NCBI RefSeq assembly: GCF_018408855.1 | Contig: NZ_AP024327.1 | Location: 186,001-250,000 of the forward strand | Length of the DNA stretch: 64,000 nucleotides | From: Caballeronia sp. NK8 | Lineage (GTDB): Bacteria; Pseudomonadota; Gammaproteobacteria; Burkholderiales; Burkholderiaceae | Direction: 5' to 3' | Part shown: positions 8,646 through 18,359 of the stretch, piece after piece | Position numbering within the stretch: position 1 is the stretch's first letter | Layout: each line of letters starts with the position of its first letter | Notes under the pieces: generated by a model | The model's database searches: none | What the model saw: only the letters and a program-made list of their open reading frames with translations | What the model was told of the DNA's origin: nothing | Position numbers and translations under genes: made by a program

Positions 8646-9551
8646 ATGCTCGAACGCGCGCATCTGATGGTCGTGAGAGAAGTCGAGCGACAGGGCTCGC
8701 TGACCGCTGCCGCCGACGTGCTCAATCTCACGCAATCGGCGCTGAGTCATACCGTGAAGAAGCTGGAGCAGCAACTGGGCACGCCGGTCTGGACGCGCGA
8801 GGGGCGCAGCATGCGGCTCACGCAGGCCGGTCAGTATTTACTCGGTCTCGCGAACCGGATGCTGCCGCAATTCGAACTGGCCGAAGCGCGCATGAAGCAA
8901 TATGCCGAAGGCGAGCGCGGCACCTTGCGGATCGGCATGGAGTGTCACCCGTGCTATCAGTGGTTGCTCAAGGTCGTGTCGCCGTATCTCGCGCGCTGGC
9001 CCGATGTCGATGTCGACGTGAAGCAGCGCTTTCAGTTCGGCGGCATCGGCGCGCTGTTCGGCTACGACATCGATGTGCTCGTGACGCCCGATCCGCTGAA
9101 GAAGCCGGGCTTGCGTTTCACGCCCGTATTCGATTACGAGCAGGTGCTCGTCGTGCCCGAAGACCACGCGCTCGCGGCCGTTTCATACGTCACGCCCGCG
9201 CAGGTTTCGCAGGAAGTGCTCATCACGTATCCGGTCGAAACCGATCGCCTCGACATCTACACGCAGTTCCTGACGCCCGCGAACGTCGTGCCCAGGCGGC
9301 ACAAGGTGATCGAGACGACGGACATCATGATGCAGATGGTCGCGAGCGGGCGTGGCGTCGCGGCGCTGCCGCGCTGGCTCGCGGAAGAATACGCGGAGCG
9401 CATGCCGCTCGCCGTGCTCAAACTCGGCAGAAAGGGCATCGCAAAGCGGATCTTTCTCGGCACGCGCGAGGTCGATGCCGGTATCGACTATCTTGCGGCG
9501 TTCGTCACGCTGGCGCGCAAGGCTGATTGGGCGAAGGCGCGCGTGGAGTAA
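8646..9551 (+). CDS. metR: LysR-type regulator of methionine genes, MetR
   Basis: A 301-residue LysR regulator. The winged helix-turn-helix (GSLTAAADVLNLTQSALSHTV) lies near residues 17-37 and a homocysteine-binding-type periplasmic-protein fold follows. Divergence from metE, together with the MetR-like sequence through the effector domain, supports the MetR assignment. I chose ATG 8646 because GGAG lies seven bases upstream and MLERAHL aligns with the normal MetR start; ATGs at 8613 and 8634 are alternatives. It should activate metE with homocysteine as co-inducer and repress itself. Confidence 0.92.
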   Translation: MLERAHLMVVREVERQGSLTAAADVLNLTQSALSHTVKKLEQQLGTPVWTREGRSMRLTQAGQYLLGLANRMLPQFELAEARMKQYAEGERGTLRIGMECHPCYQWLLKVVSPYLARWPDVDVDVKQRFQFGGIGALFGYDIDVLVTPDPLKKPGLRFTPVFDYEQVLVVPEDHALAAVSYVTPAQVSQEVLITYPVETDRLDIYTQFLTPANVVPRRHKVIETTDIMMQMVASGRGVAALPRWLAEEYAERMPLAVLKLGRKGIAKRIFLGTREVDAGIDYLAAFVTLARKADWAKARVE

Positions 9552-9584
9552 AGTCATTGGCATCGACGAAATCGGGGGGCACCG

Positions 9585-10124
9585 ATGAAATGCATGCGTA
9601 TCGCAGCGGCCCTGCTGTTGCTTCTGGCGTGGACGGTTCGCGTGCAGGGGCAGGATCGGCCGTTGTCCGATGAACAGATGCTCGGCGTCGTGTTCGTCGC
9701 CAATCAGGCGGAAATCGCCGCGGGCAATCTGGCGTTGCGCAAGACGCGCTCCAAAAGTCTTCAGGTGTTCGCGAGGCGGCTCGTTTCAGAGCATGCGCAG
9801 GTCAATCAGGAAATCGCCGCGCTGACGCAGCGGGTCGGCACGCAGCCGCAACGCAGCGCGGCGAGCGATGCATTGACGAAGCAAGGCATCGATGACATCG
9901 CCAATCTCGAAGAAACCGGAACCTACGATTTCGATGAAGCGTACCTCGATCGCGAGGCCGCCTTTCTGCAGAAGCTGGTTAATACCGTCGACGACTACAT
10001 TCGCACGGCGCGCAGCGCGGAGGTGCGGACTTTGCTGATTCGCTCGCGACCGTCGTTCATCTTTCATCTGGATCAGGCTCATCGACTGCAACTCACGATA
10101 GGCAATCCGGGTCTCATGCGCTAG
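9585..10124 (+). CDS. DUF4142 exported protein
   Basis: A 179-residue protein with a signal peptide (hydrophobic core at about residues 5-18, cleavage near VQG-Q) and a helical domain typical of DUF4142, a ferritin-like periplasmic or outer-membrane family. The conserved pattern is A-N-x-A-E-I near residues 38-43, followed by the S-x-x-V-x-x-F-A-R-x-x-V-x-x-H type helix. Family members are mostly uncharacterised. It lies downstream of metR in the same direction but 33 bp away, and is probably independent of methionine control. Confidence 0.75.
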   Translation: MKCMRIAAALLLLLAWTVRVQGQDRPLSDEQMLGVVFVANQAEIAAGNLALRKTRSKSLQVFARRLVSEHAQVNQEIAALTQRVGTQPQRSAASDALTKQGIDDIANLEETGTYDFDEAYLDREAAFLQKLVNTVDDYIRTARSAEVRTLLIRSRPSFIFHLDQAHRLQLTIGNPGLMR

Positions 10125-10163
10125 ATTGTCGGCGCGGGAACGGAACCATAACGAGAGGACCAC

Positions 10164-10547
10164 ATGAACCCATCGGAACGAATCGACGCATTGATCGCGG
10201 GCATTGCGGACTGGCGCGGCGAGACCTTCGCCAATGTGCGCAAGATCATCCTCGCGGCGGATGATGGGATCGTCGAGGAGTGGAAGTACATGGGCAGTCC
10301 GGTGTGGTACCGCGATGGCATGATCGCGGTGGCCAATGCTCACAAGGGGAAAGTCAAGCTGACGTTCGCCTATGGCGCGAGCCTTCCCGATCCCGCCAAA
10401 CTCTTCAATGCTGGCCTCGAAGGCAATGCGCGGCGCGCGATCGATTTCTTCGAAGGCGACAAGATCGACGCGCGCGCGTTGAAGAATCTCGTGCGCGCGG
10501 CGATCGAATTCAATCAGGCGAAAGGGAAGAAGAAAGCGGCTGGCTAA
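10164..10547 (+). CDS. DUF1801 domain protein
   Basis: A 127-residue cytosolic protein with the DUF1801 (YdhG-like) pattern: an N-terminal helix, EEWKYMGSPVWYRDGMIAVANAHKGKVKLTF in the middle, and a Lys-rich C-terminal tail. The fold is a small alpha/beta domain of unknown biochemical role. A ribosome site (GAGAGGACCAC) precedes the ATG. Its last four bases overlap the end of the convergent methyltransferase gene. Confidence 0.75.
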   Translation: MNPSERIDALIAGIADWRGETFANVRKIILAADDGIVEEWKYMGSPVWYRDGMIAVANAHKGKVKLTFAYGASLPDPAKLFNAGLEGNARRAIDFFEGDKIDARALKNLVRAAIEFNQAKGKKKAAG

Positions 10548-11374
10548 ACCACTCGCACCCACGCGCCGATGAAAGCAGGCGGCTGAATGACGCCATCGAG
10601 CGCGACGATCTCATCGCGCAACCGCGCGGCCAGCGTATCGATGCCGACTTCATCCGCGCGCGCGACGCCAAACCGATCGGCGAGCGGCAACAGCGTGCGC
10701 AGCACTTCAGCCAGATACTGATACGCGAACGAGTCAGGCCCGCCTTCGATACGCGCGGAAAGCAGCATCTGCGGGCCGGGAAGTCCGGCGCGACGAAACG
10801 TCGAATACAGCTTCGATCCCATGTCGGTCTCGACGCCGGCGCGCGCAAACGTCTCCATGATCCAGCGCATGCCTTGCGCGCATAGCGGCGACTCGGGCAT
10901 CGAACGCGCGGTGCTCATGTCCATCTCATGGAACACGAAGAGCGTACCCGCGCCCGCCTGCGCGGCGAGGCGGCGCAACGTCGCGGCGGGATCGGGCAGA
11001 TGCAGCAGGATAAGACGGCCGATGACCGCATCGACGGGCAAGACGAGATCGAAATCCGCCATGCTCGCGACCTCGAAACGCACGTTGCCGATGCCCGCGC
11101 GCTCTGCTCGCTCGCGCGCCTTGTCGATGACGCCCGGCGCCTGATCGATGCCGAGCACCGAGCCGTCCGGCCCGACCAGCGACGCAGCCAGCAACGAGAC
11201 ATCGCCCGTGCCGCAGCCCAGATCGAGCACGCGCATACCGGGCGCGAGACCCGCGCGTCGCAGGATTTCCTCGGTCAGATCGCCGATGAAACGCGCCTGG
11301 TTTTCGAGGCGCTGCACTTCCAGATCGGCATGGCCGAGCACGTACGCGCCGGTGGAAGAAAGAGAAGAGTTCAT
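10544..11374 (-). CDS. Class I SAM-dependent methyltransferase
   Basis: A 276-residue methyltransferase with a Rossmann-like SAM domain. Motif I is VLDLGCGTGDVSLLAA at about residues 48-63, an acidic GIDQ motif follows, and a motif IV-like stretch is VDAVIGRLILLHLPDP. The C-terminal third is a helical cap whose substrate cannot be read from sequence. The ATG at 11374 has GAGGT seven bases upstream; an upstream in-frame start at 11419 is less well placed. No biosynthetic partner lies beside it. Confidence 0.8.
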   Translation of the reverse strand: MNSSLSSTGAYVLGHADLEVQRLENQARFIGDLTEEILRRAGLAPGMRVLDLGCGTGDVSLLAASLVGPDGSVLGIDQAPGVIDKARERAERAGIGNVRFEVASMADFDLVLPVDAVIGRLILLHLPDPAATLRRLAAQAGAGTLFVFHEMDMSTARSMPESPLCAQGMRWIMETFARAGVETDMGSKLYSTFRRAGLPGPQMLLSARIEGGPDSFAYQYLAEVLRTLLPLADRFGVARADEVGIDTLAARLRDEIVALDGVIQPPAFIGAWVRVV

Positions 11375-11578
11375 GGGTGTGACCTCGCGTGTGCGTTCCA
11401 TGTCGGAGCCGATGCTCACGGCGGCGACCCGCTTTCATGGTAGTCACTGCGCGCCCGCGCCACGTCGCGCCCCAATAAATTTCATTCTGCTTTCGGCGGA
11501 TTGTGTCGCTTTCGGACCAACACGCTCGAATCATTTCTTTACAAAGACAAAACGTCCGGTCACAATTCGCCCGCAAAT

Positions 11579-11597
11579 AATAACGATTCGCATTCAC
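11579..11597. promoter_or_regulatory. Possible Fur box
   Basis: AATAACGATTCGCATTCAC matches 12 of 19 positions of the Fur consensus by eye and sits about 30 bp before the TonB-dependent receptor start codon. Siderophore receptors are usually Fur-repressed, which fits, but the match is only moderate. Confidence 0.35.
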
Positions 11598-11627
11598 ACA
11601 CGCAACGACATCCAACGAGAATTGAGC

Positions 11628-13808
11628 ATGAAATCTGGAACGACGAGCCCGGTCGCGATGCGGCCCTTGAAACTGGCGACCCTGCTGCTGTTCGCGGTTG
11701 CGCCGCTCGCCTACGCGCAATCGACGGACTCCGCGCCGGCCGGTGCATCCGCATCGGCCGAAAGCACGCTGCCGGCCGTGAAGGTCACAGCGCAAAACGT
11801 CGACGAGCCTTATGGTCCGACGAAAGGCTATGTCGCGAAGGAATCGACCGCGCTGAAGAACACCGCTTCGCTGCTCGAAACGCCGCAGTCCGTCTCGGTC
11901 GTCACGCGTGACCAGATGGATCAGCAGAACGCGCAGACGCTTAACGCGGCGGTGCGCTACGTGTCGGGCGTGACGCCCGAGACGCGCGGCGGCATCGCGT
12001 CGCGTTATGACATGCTGAAGGTCCGCGGCTTCGACGCCGACAAATACTGGAACGGTCTCAAGCTGCTCGACAACGCGTGGTACGCGGTGCCGCAGCTCGA
12101 TCCGTTCATGATGGAGCGCATCGAAGTGCTGAAGGGCCCGGTTTCCGTGCTCTACGGTCAGGCGGCCGCAGGCGGCCTGCTCGATCAGGAAAGCAAGATG
12201 CCGACGGTCGTGCCGCTGCACGAAGTGGGCGTCGAGTTCGGCAACTACGCGCACAAGCAGGCGACCTTCGATTTCTCCGGGCCGATCGCGGGCGATGACC
12301 GCTATCTATATCGCATCACCGCGCTGGCGCGCTCCGAAGACGGACAGGTGCAATCGACGATGAACAAGCGCATCGCGATCGCGCCGTCGTTCACGTGGCG
12401 CCCGGACAACAAGACCTCGCTCACGCTCTATGGCCTGTATCAGCGCGATCCGCGCAGCACGTCCTACGGCAGCGTGCCGCCACAAGGCACGGTGCTCTAC
12501 AACCCGAACGGCAAGCTGCCCAGCGACTTCTACGACGGCGATCACAATTTCGAGAGCTTCAATCGCGTGCAGGAAGCGATCGGCTACAAGTTCGAACGCA
12601 AGCTCACCAACGCGTGGACGTTCCGCTCGAACGCCCGCCTGCTGCATCTCGCGCAGGACTACAAGAGCGTCTATGCAAGCAATCTCGAAGACGACCTGCG
12701 CACGCTCGACCGTGGCACGGCGGCGTCGAAGGACAACCTCAACACGATCAGCCTCGACAATCAACTCGAAGGCAACTTCTCGACCGGATCGATCGATCAC
12801 GCGGTGCTGTTCGGCTTCGACTACCAGCACTACGCGAGCAACTTCGACGCGGGCTTCGGCGTGGGACCGACGCTCGACATGTTCGCGCCGAATTACAACC
12901 AGGCGGTGACGCCGCCCGACCGGTATCACCAGACCGTGAGCGGCACGCAATACGGCGTCTATGCGCAGGACCAGGCGCGCTGGGGCAACGTGATCCTGAC
13001 GCTCGGCGCGCGCGGCGACTGGGCGAGCAGCGACTCGGACAACGAGACGTACAACATCGTGTCGCATCAGTTCGACCGCGCACTCACGTGGCGTGCCGGT
13101 CTGTCATACGTGTTCGACAGCGGCATCGCGCCGTACTTCAGCTACACCGAGTCGTTCACGCCGCAAGCGGGCACGGACATCAACGGCAATCAGTTCCAGC
13201 CGGAGCGTGGCCGTCAGTATGAGCTTGGCGTGAAGTTCGCGCCGAAGGGCTACAACGCGTTCTTCTCGGCGGCGATATTCGACCTGACGCGCAAGAACCT
13301 CCTGACCGTGAACGCGGACAACCCGGCGTTCTCGTCGGCGGTCGGTGAAGCGCGTTCGCTTGGCCTCGAACTCGAAGCGAAGGCGAGCCTCACGGATTCG
13401 CTGAACGTCACCGCGAGCTACACGTACCTGAACACGAAGTACACGAAGGACAACAGCGGTCTGGATGGCAAGTTCCTGCCGGCGGTTCCGTCGAATCAGG
13501 CTTCGTTGTGGGCGTATTACACGCTCAATCGCGGGCCGCTCGCCGGTCTCTCGATGGGCGCGGGCGGACGCTACACCGGCACGACGTATAACAGCGACAA
13601 CACGTTCAAGGTGTCGAGCTTCTTCCTCGTCGACGCCACGTTGCGCTACGACCTCGGCCGCGCGAATCCGCAGTTCAAGGGCGTGGAACTCTACGTGAAT
13701 GCGCAGAACCTCTTCAACAAGGAATATGTCGCGTCGTGCTATTACGGCAGCTGGTGCGCGTTCGGCTATGGACGTCAGGTGTTCGCCGGCATGAACTACC
13801 ACTGGTAA
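11628..13808 (+). CDS. TonB-dependent siderophore receptor
   Basis: A 726-residue outer-membrane receptor. It has a signal peptide ending in AYAQ at about residue 31, a plug domain from about residue 75 (ETPQSVSVVTRDQMDQQNA, characteristic of siderophore receptors), a 22-strand barrel, and a terminal aromatic residue (NYHW end) needed for assembly. It should import a ferric siderophore or another bulky ligand with energy from TonB-ExbBD, none of which is encoded here. The start was set at ATG 11628 because the signal peptide begins there; the open frame extends upstream without family character. The neighbouring binding protein and TauD-type gene leave open a sulfur-compound ligand. Confidence 0.88.
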   Translation: MKSGTTSPVAMRPLKLATLLLFAVAPLAYAQSTDSAPAGASASAESTLPAVKVTAQNVDEPYGPTKGYVAKESTALKNTASLLETPQSVSVVTRDQMDQQNAQTLNAAVRYVSGVTPETRGGIASRYDMLKVRGFDADKYWNGLKLLDNAWYAVPQLDPFMMERIEVLKGPVSVLYGQAAAGGLLDQESKMPTVVPLHEVGVEFGNYAHKQATFDFSGPIAGDDRYLYRITALARSEDGQVQSTMNKRIAIAPSFTWRPDNKTSLTLYGLYQRDPRSTSYGSVPPQGTVLYNPNGKLPSDFYDGDHNFESFNRVQEAIGYKFERKLTNAWTFRSNARLLHLAQDYKSVYASNLEDDLRTLDRGTAASKDNLNTISLDNQLEGNFSTGSIDHAVLFGFDYQHYASNFDAGFGVGPTLDMFAPNYNQAVTPPDRYHQTVSGTQYGVYAQDQARWGNVILTLGARGDWASSDSDNETYNIVSHQFDRALTWRAGLSYVFDSGIAPYFSYTESFTPQAGTDINGNQFQPERGRQYELGVKFAPKGYNAFFSAAIFDLTRKNLLTVNADNPAFSSAVGEARSLGLELEAKASLTDSLNVTASYTYLNTKYTKDNSGLDGKFLPAVPSNQASLWAYYTLNRGPLAGLSMGAGGRYTGTTYNSDNTFKVSSFFLVDATLRYDLGRANPQFKGVELYVNAQNLFNKEYVASCYYGSWCAFGYGRQVFAGMNYHW

Positions 13809-13820
13809 GCATGTTTTACC

Positions 13821-13849
13821 GCACTGCGCCTGGCGAGACGGCGCAGTGC
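13821..13849 (+). terminator. Strong stem-loop after the receptor gene
   Basis: GCACTGCGCC (13821-13830) and GGCGCAGTGC (13840-13849) form a perfect 10-bp stem with a 9-nt loop, 12 bp past the receptor stop codon. There is no T-tract, so it may stabilise the mRNA end or assist factor-dependent termination. Confidence 0.55.
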
Positions 13850-13981
13850 ATCGAATCGTCGTGAGCGCCTCCCGGCGCTTATCGCGAACCAAGCTATCCG
13901 TATCGGGATTTCTTCGTTCGCGTGTGAGGAAGCGGCTAGTACATTGATTGCCTGCTGCCGCTCTCCCCACGATATCCCCGC

Positions 13982-14998
13982 ATGACGACGACACCATCCT
14001 TGCAGCGCCTCTTCGCCGTGTTCGCGTTGATGGCGGCATTTGCCTTGCCAGTCCATCGCGCGCATGCGGAGGGCAAGGTGAAGATCGTCGATCAATACGG
14101 CATCGGCTCGCTTCTTCTGAAGGTGGCGAAGGATCAGAAGCTCATCGAGAAAGCGGGCGCGCGCTCGGGCCTCGATATCGACGTGCAATGGAATACGCTC
14201 TCGGGCGGCGCGGCGGTGAACGACGCGCTGCTGTCGGGCGCGGCGGATATCGCGACTATCGGCATCGGGCCTTTGATGACGATCTGGGACCGCACGCGCG
14301 GACGTCAGGATTTTCGCGCCATCGCGGCGCAAAGCGCGGTGCCGGTGTATCTCGTGACGAACGATCCGCGCATTCGCAACATCACGGATATCGGCGAGAA
14401 GGATCGCATCGCTGTAGTGTCGGTCGCGGTGTCGCAACAGGGGCGTCTGCTGCAGATGGCATCGGCGAGAGCGTTTGGTGACGCGAACTATGCGCGTCTC
14501 GACCGCTTCGAAGTCAACATGCCGCACGCCGATGCGACGACCGCGATGCTATCGGGCAACTCGGTCATCAACCTCCATTTCTCCAACGCGCCTTATCAGT
14601 ATCAGGAACTCGAAGACCCGAAGATTCACAAGGTGACCAGTTCCACCGAGATACTGGGCGGACCGTCGACGGGCAGCGTCGCCGTGACCTCGGACGCATG
14701 GCGCAAGGACAATCCGAAGACCTATGCGGCGGTGCGCGCGGCGCTCGAAGATGCGGCGAGACTCGTCGAAAAGGACAAGGCGCAGGCCGCGGCCATCTAC
14801 ATTCGTCAGGATGGCTCGAAGCTCTCGCCTGCGTTCGTCGAGCGTATTCTGAGCGATAAGGAAGCCAGCTTCGCGACGACGCCGCAAAACACGCTGCAAC
14901 TCGGCACGTTCCTGCACAAGGTCGGCGTGATTCGTCACGAGCCGAAATCGTGGCGCGATTACTTTTTCGCCGACGGTGCGAACGCGCAGGGCAGCTGA
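13982..14998 (+). CDS. ABC transporter substrate-binding protein, NitT/TauT (sulfonate) type
   Basis: A 338-residue periplasmic binding protein with a signal peptide (core about residues 10-22, cleavage near AHA-EG) and the two-lobed fold of the SsuA/TauA/NMT1 group; typical features are GGAAVNDALLSGAADIATIG and the later GSVAVTSDAWRKDNP. It should deliver a sulfonate or similar small anion to an inner-membrane importer. No permease or ATPase gene is adjacent, so it either serves a distant transporter or is an orphan. It lies 39 bp before the TauD-type dioxygenase and is probably co-transcribed with it. Confidence 0.82.
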   Translation: MTTTPSLQRLFAVFALMAAFALPVHRAHAEGKVKIVDQYGIGSLLLKVAKDQKLIEKAGARSGLDIDVQWNTLSGGAAVNDALLSGAADIATIGIGPLMTIWDRTRGRQDFRAIAAQSAVPVYLVTNDPRIRNITDIGEKDRIAVVSVAVSQQGRLLQMASARAFGDANYARLDRFEVNMPHADATTAMLSGNSVINLHFSNAPYQYQELEDPKIHKVTSSTEILGGPSTGSVAVTSDAWRKDNPKTYAAVRAALEDAARLVEKDKAQAAAIYIRQDGSKLSPAFVERILSDKEASFATTPQNTLQLGTFLHKVGVIRHEPKSWRDYFFADGANAQGS

Positions 14999-15037
14999 AT
15001 GTGCCTCTTATTTGATCCAAATATAAAGGAGTCCAGA

Positions 15038-15985
15038 GTGAACGCCGCAGCCATCGAAACCGAAGCAGAATTGACCATCAGTCCGCTTTCGGCGCATATC
15101 GGCGCGGAGATCGGCGGCGTCGATCTCACGCGTCCCTTGACTTCCGCACAGGTCGGCGCGATCCGTGCCGCGCTGCTCAAATGGCGCGTGGTCTTCTTTC
15201 GCGAGCAGTTTCTGAGTCACGAGCAGCACATCGCGTTCTCGGCGCAATTCGGCCAGCTCACGGTCGGGCATCCGGTGTTCGGTCATGTCGACGGGCATCC
15301 CGAGATCTATTCGATCTCGAAGTTCCGCAAGGCCACGCGCTTCGAAGGTCAGGCGCTGTTGCGTCCCTGGACCGGCTGGCACACGGATGTCACCGCGGCG
15401 GTGAATCCGCCGTTCGCATCGATTCTGCGCGGTGTGACGATTCCCCCTTATGGCGGCGACACGCAATGGACCAATCTGGTGATTGCGTACGAGAAGCTGT
15501 CCGCGCCGCTGCGCGCTTTCGTCGATGGTTTGCGCGGCGTGCATCGCTTCGCGCCGCCGCAAGGCGCGAGTGGCACCGATGCGTTCGCGAGAGCCGTGAA
15601 GGATCACACGCTCGTGAGCGAGCATCCGCTCGTGCGCGTGCATCCGGAGACCGGCGAGCGCGCACTGTATGTGAGTCCGGGCTTTCTCAAGCATATCGCG
15701 GGACTGGCGCCGCGCGAGAGCCAGGTCTTGCTCGAATTGCTGTGGGAGCATGTGACGCGGCCGGAATTCACGGTGCGCTTCAAGTGGGAGCCGGGCAGCA
15801 TCGCGTTCTGGGATAACCGTACGACCGCGCATCTCGCACCCACGGATATCTTCGATCTCGACTTCGACAGGCAGTTGTATCGCACGACGCTCGTCGGGGA
15901 TGTGCCGGTGGGTCCCGATGGGAAAGAGTCGGTGCAGATCGAAGGGTCGCCGGTGGGGGCGGCGGCTGCGGTGGCGTTGAACTGA
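15038..15985 (+). CDS. TauD/TfdA-family Fe(II)/2-oxoglutarate dioxygenase
   Basis: A 315-residue enzyme with the iron triad of the TauD family: His115 and Asp117 in WHTDVT and His265 in TTAHLAP, with Arg282 in LYRTTLVGD for 2-oxoglutarate. It should hydroxylate a sulfonate, sulfate ester or related substrate so that the product breaks down and releases sulfite or sulfate. GTG 15038 was chosen because AAAGGAG stands six bases upstream; an earlier ATG at 14999 has no ribosome site. The pairing with the binding protein suggests one sulfur-scavenging unit. The exact substrate is not decidable from sequence. Confidence 0.85.
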   Translation: MNAAAIETEAELTISPLSAHIGAEIGGVDLTRPLTSAQVGAIRAALLKWRVVFFREQFLSHEQHIAFSAQFGQLTVGHPVFGHVDGHPEIYSISKFRKATRFEGQALLRPWTGWHTDVTAAVNPPFASILRGVTIPPYGGDTQWTNLVIAYEKLSAPLRAFVDGLRGVHRFAPPQGASGTDAFARAVKDHTLVSEHPLVRVHPETGERALYVSPGFLKHIAGLAPRESQVLLELLWEHVTRPEFTVRFKWEPGSIAFWDNRTTAHLAPTDIFDLDFDRQLYRTTLVGDVPVGPDGKESVQIEGSPVGAAAAVALN

Positions 15986-16010
15986 GGCGCATCGATCGCG
16001 CTGATCGTCG

Positions 16011-16502
16011 TCAAGGACGCGATTCACCGCGCGACACGAAGATCAATATCACCAGGAAGGTCATGAAGAAGCGAAACGCGCTCTCCGTGCCGTTCCATTG
16101 CTGCGATTGCCACATGGCGAACCATTCGCCGCCGATCGTCATGAAGCAGACCTGCCAAGTGAGATAGCCAAGCGTAAGGCCCGCGATCGCCCAGCGCTTG
16201 GCGCGCGCGAACACTGCATTCTCCTCGCGCAGCGCGCGCCACATCGCGACGACGCCTGCCCAGCAAAGCAGAGCTGTGACCGTCTCGAGAAAAATGATCA
16301 CGTCATAGCCGAGATGCTGAAGCATCGGCGACGTGATCGCGCGATACATGTTGGCGTTGCCGGGAAAGGTCGTGTCCATCCTCAGGACGTGTTCGACGAA
16401 TTGCAGGTTGCTGCCGTAGTCCGTCAGATTGCCGAAACTGACGAGCGAGGCGAGCAGAGCCATCGAAGCCACGGCGAGAAGTTTGGCGATTCGTTCTGCC
16501 AT
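16011..16502 (-). CDS. DUF2165 membrane protein
   Basis: A 163-residue protein with four predicted membrane helices (about residues 8-25, 65-85, 100-120 and 135-155) and the DUF2165 signature around FGNLTDYGSNLQFVEHVLRMDTTFP. The family is small, integral and uncharacterised. ATG 16502 has GGAG six bases upstream. It converges with the dioxygenase gene, 25 bp apart. Confidence 0.8.
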   Translation of the reverse strand: MAERIAKLLAVASMALLASLVSFGNLTDYGSNLQFVEHVLRMDTTFPGNANMYRAITSPMLQHLGYDVIIFLETVTALLCWAGVVAMWRALREENAVFARAKRWAIAGLTLGYLTWQVCFMTIGGEWFAMWQSQQWNGTESAFRFFMTFLVILIFVSRGESRP

Positions 16503-16772
16503 CTCGTTCTCCAGTCGCGTTATGCACGAGATTGTGCGAGAAAAGAATGAGTTGAGCGTGACGTCGCATCGCAACTAACTGTCTTATTCGCCGACACCCG
16601 TTTCGGCTTCGCCATCGGCGATCAGGATGATGGCCGGTCCCGGAACCGTATAATCGCTGCCTCACTCGTTTCGTGCCCGCGCAGGCACGAGCACCAGCTT
16701 GAAAGAACGCTGGTTTCTTAACATTCCGAACGCCTGTTCGAAACAGGTCGAAGCAAGAAAGGAACGCCCCGC

Positions 16773-18359
16773 GTGGAAAGTCTCTTCCAATCCGTGAATG
16801 CATTGTTTGCCTTCATTGCACCCGTCTCGGATTTCTTGTGGGATTTCCCCACCAATTTCAAGGCCTATGCGCGCATTCCCGTGCTCGGGCAGTTCTCGTT
16901 CGCGATTCTTCTGCTCGTCGGCGTGGGCATTCACTTCACCATCCGAACGCGCTTCATCCAGACGATGAACGTCGGCAAGATCATACGCATCATGTTGCGG
17001 CGGCAGTCGTCGAATACCGGCGTCAGCGCGCTCGCGTCGTTCATGCTCGGGCTCGCGATGCGCGCGGGGCCGGGCAACATCGTCGGCATCACCGGCGCGA
17101 TTTCCGTCGGCGGGCCGGGCGCGTTGTTCTGGATGTGGGTCGCCGCGTTCTTCGGCATGGCCACCGCATTCATGGAATCCACGCTCGCGCAGCTCTTCAA
17201 GGAGAAGAAGCACGACGAGTTCGTCGGCGGCCTGCCTTTCTATGGACGGCGCATTCTCGGCGACAGGCGCATCGTCGGCACGTTTCTGTCGCTCGTGTTC
17301 ATCGTGTACGCGCTTTTCAACGTGCCGCCGCAAACGTTCAACGTGTTCACCGCGATCGGCACCATTGCCGACACCGTGAGCGGCACGCACCTCGCGCGTC
17401 AGTCGACGGTGTACTACGTCATCGCCGTTGCGCTCGTCGCGGCGTGCGCGTTCATCATCATGGGCGGCATTCGCCGCGTCACCGCCTATACCGATGTGCT
17501 CGTGCCCATCAAGGCGACGCTGTTCTGCCTGATGTCGTTCGTCATCATCCTGATCAATCTGCCGCTGATTCCGTACTTCTTTCATGAAGTGATCATCGGT
17601 GCGTTTGCGCCGCATGCGCTCTTCGGCGGCGCGATCGGCACCGCGCTTGCGCAAGGCGTCAAACGCGGGCTGATGTCGAACGAGGCGGGCCAGGGCACCA
17701 TCACGATGGCCGCCGCCATCGCCGACAACGATCATCCCTGCGAGCAGGGTTTCGTGCAGAGTCTCGGCGTGTTCTTCGACACGATGGTCATCTGCACGAT
17801 GACCGGCTTCATCGTCGTGATGGCGCACGTGTGGACCGGCACCGTCGACGGTCAGGCGTGGGAATCGGTCAGGGCATCGAAGATCACGGTCTATCTGGCT
17901 TCGGTCGAAACGCTCGTGCCGGTTTCGGTCGCGCATGTCGTCAAGATCGTGATGTGCGTGTGCTACGGGCTCTTCGCGTTCACCACGCTGCTCGGCATGA
18001 TCTCGTTCGCGGAGATATCGGCGAACTTCATTTCGCGCAGTCGCGGCTTCATCACCGGCATTCGCGTCGTGGGCTCGCTGGTGTTCGTGCCGTTCGGCGC
18101 GCTGACCGTGCTCGCGGGGCTCGAATTGCCGAACCTGTGGGCGCTGTCCGATCTGATGAACATCGTGATGGTGCTGCTCAACGTGCCGATTCTGCTGATC
18201 GGCCAACGTCTCGTGTACAAGGCGCTCGCGCACTACCGGTCGACGCGCGGCGGACCGTTCGTTTCTGAGGATATCGGCGTGCGGACGGATTATTGGACGG
18301 CGGCGGCTCGCGGCGTCGTGACGAAGCAGAACGAGGTTCGCGAGCGCGTCGAAAGCTAG
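16773..18359 (+). CDS. Sodium:alanine (AGCS) symporter
   Basis: A 528-residue inner-membrane symporter of the alanine/glycine:cation family. About 11 hydrophobic helices are visible, with the conserved RAGPGNIVGITGAISVGGPGALFWMW segment at about residues 107-132 and GLMSNEAGQGT in the middle. It should take up D- or L-alanine or glycine with Na+. GTG 16773 follows AAAGGAA with an 8-base spacer. Its last four bases overlap the 3' end of the convergent carbonic anhydrase gene. In the 270 bp upstream I see only a possible -10 (TATAAT at 16649-16654). Confidence 0.88.
   Translation: MESLFQSVNALFAFIAPVSDFLWDFPTNFKAYARIPVLGQFSFAILLLVGVGIHFTIRTRFIQTMNVGKIIRIMLRRQSSNTGVSALASFMLGLAMRAGPGNIVGITGAISVGGPGALFWMWVAAFFGMATAFMESTLAQLFKEKKHDEFVGGLPFYGRRILGDRRIVGTFLSLVFIVYALFNVPPQTFNVFTAIGTIADTVSGTHLARQSTVYYVIAVALVAACAFIIMGGIRRVTAYTDVLVPIKATLFCLMSFVIILINLPLIPYFFHEVIIGAFAPHALFGGAIGTALAQGVKRGLMSNEAGQGTITMAAAIADNDHPCEQGFVQSLGVFFDTMVICTMTGFIVVMAHVWTGTVDGQAWESVRASKITVYLASVETLVPVSVAHVVKIVMCVCYGLFAFTTLLGMISFAEISANFISRSRGFITGIRVVGSLVFVPFGALTVLAGLELPNLWALSDLMNIVMVLLNVPILLIGQRLVYKALAHYRSTRGGPFVSEDIGVRTDYWTAAARGVVTKQNEVRERVES

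Noticed and set aside
16662..18233. Open frame of about 520 codons opposite the alanine symporter
   Set aside because: Antisense shadow with strongly charged, repetitive composition.
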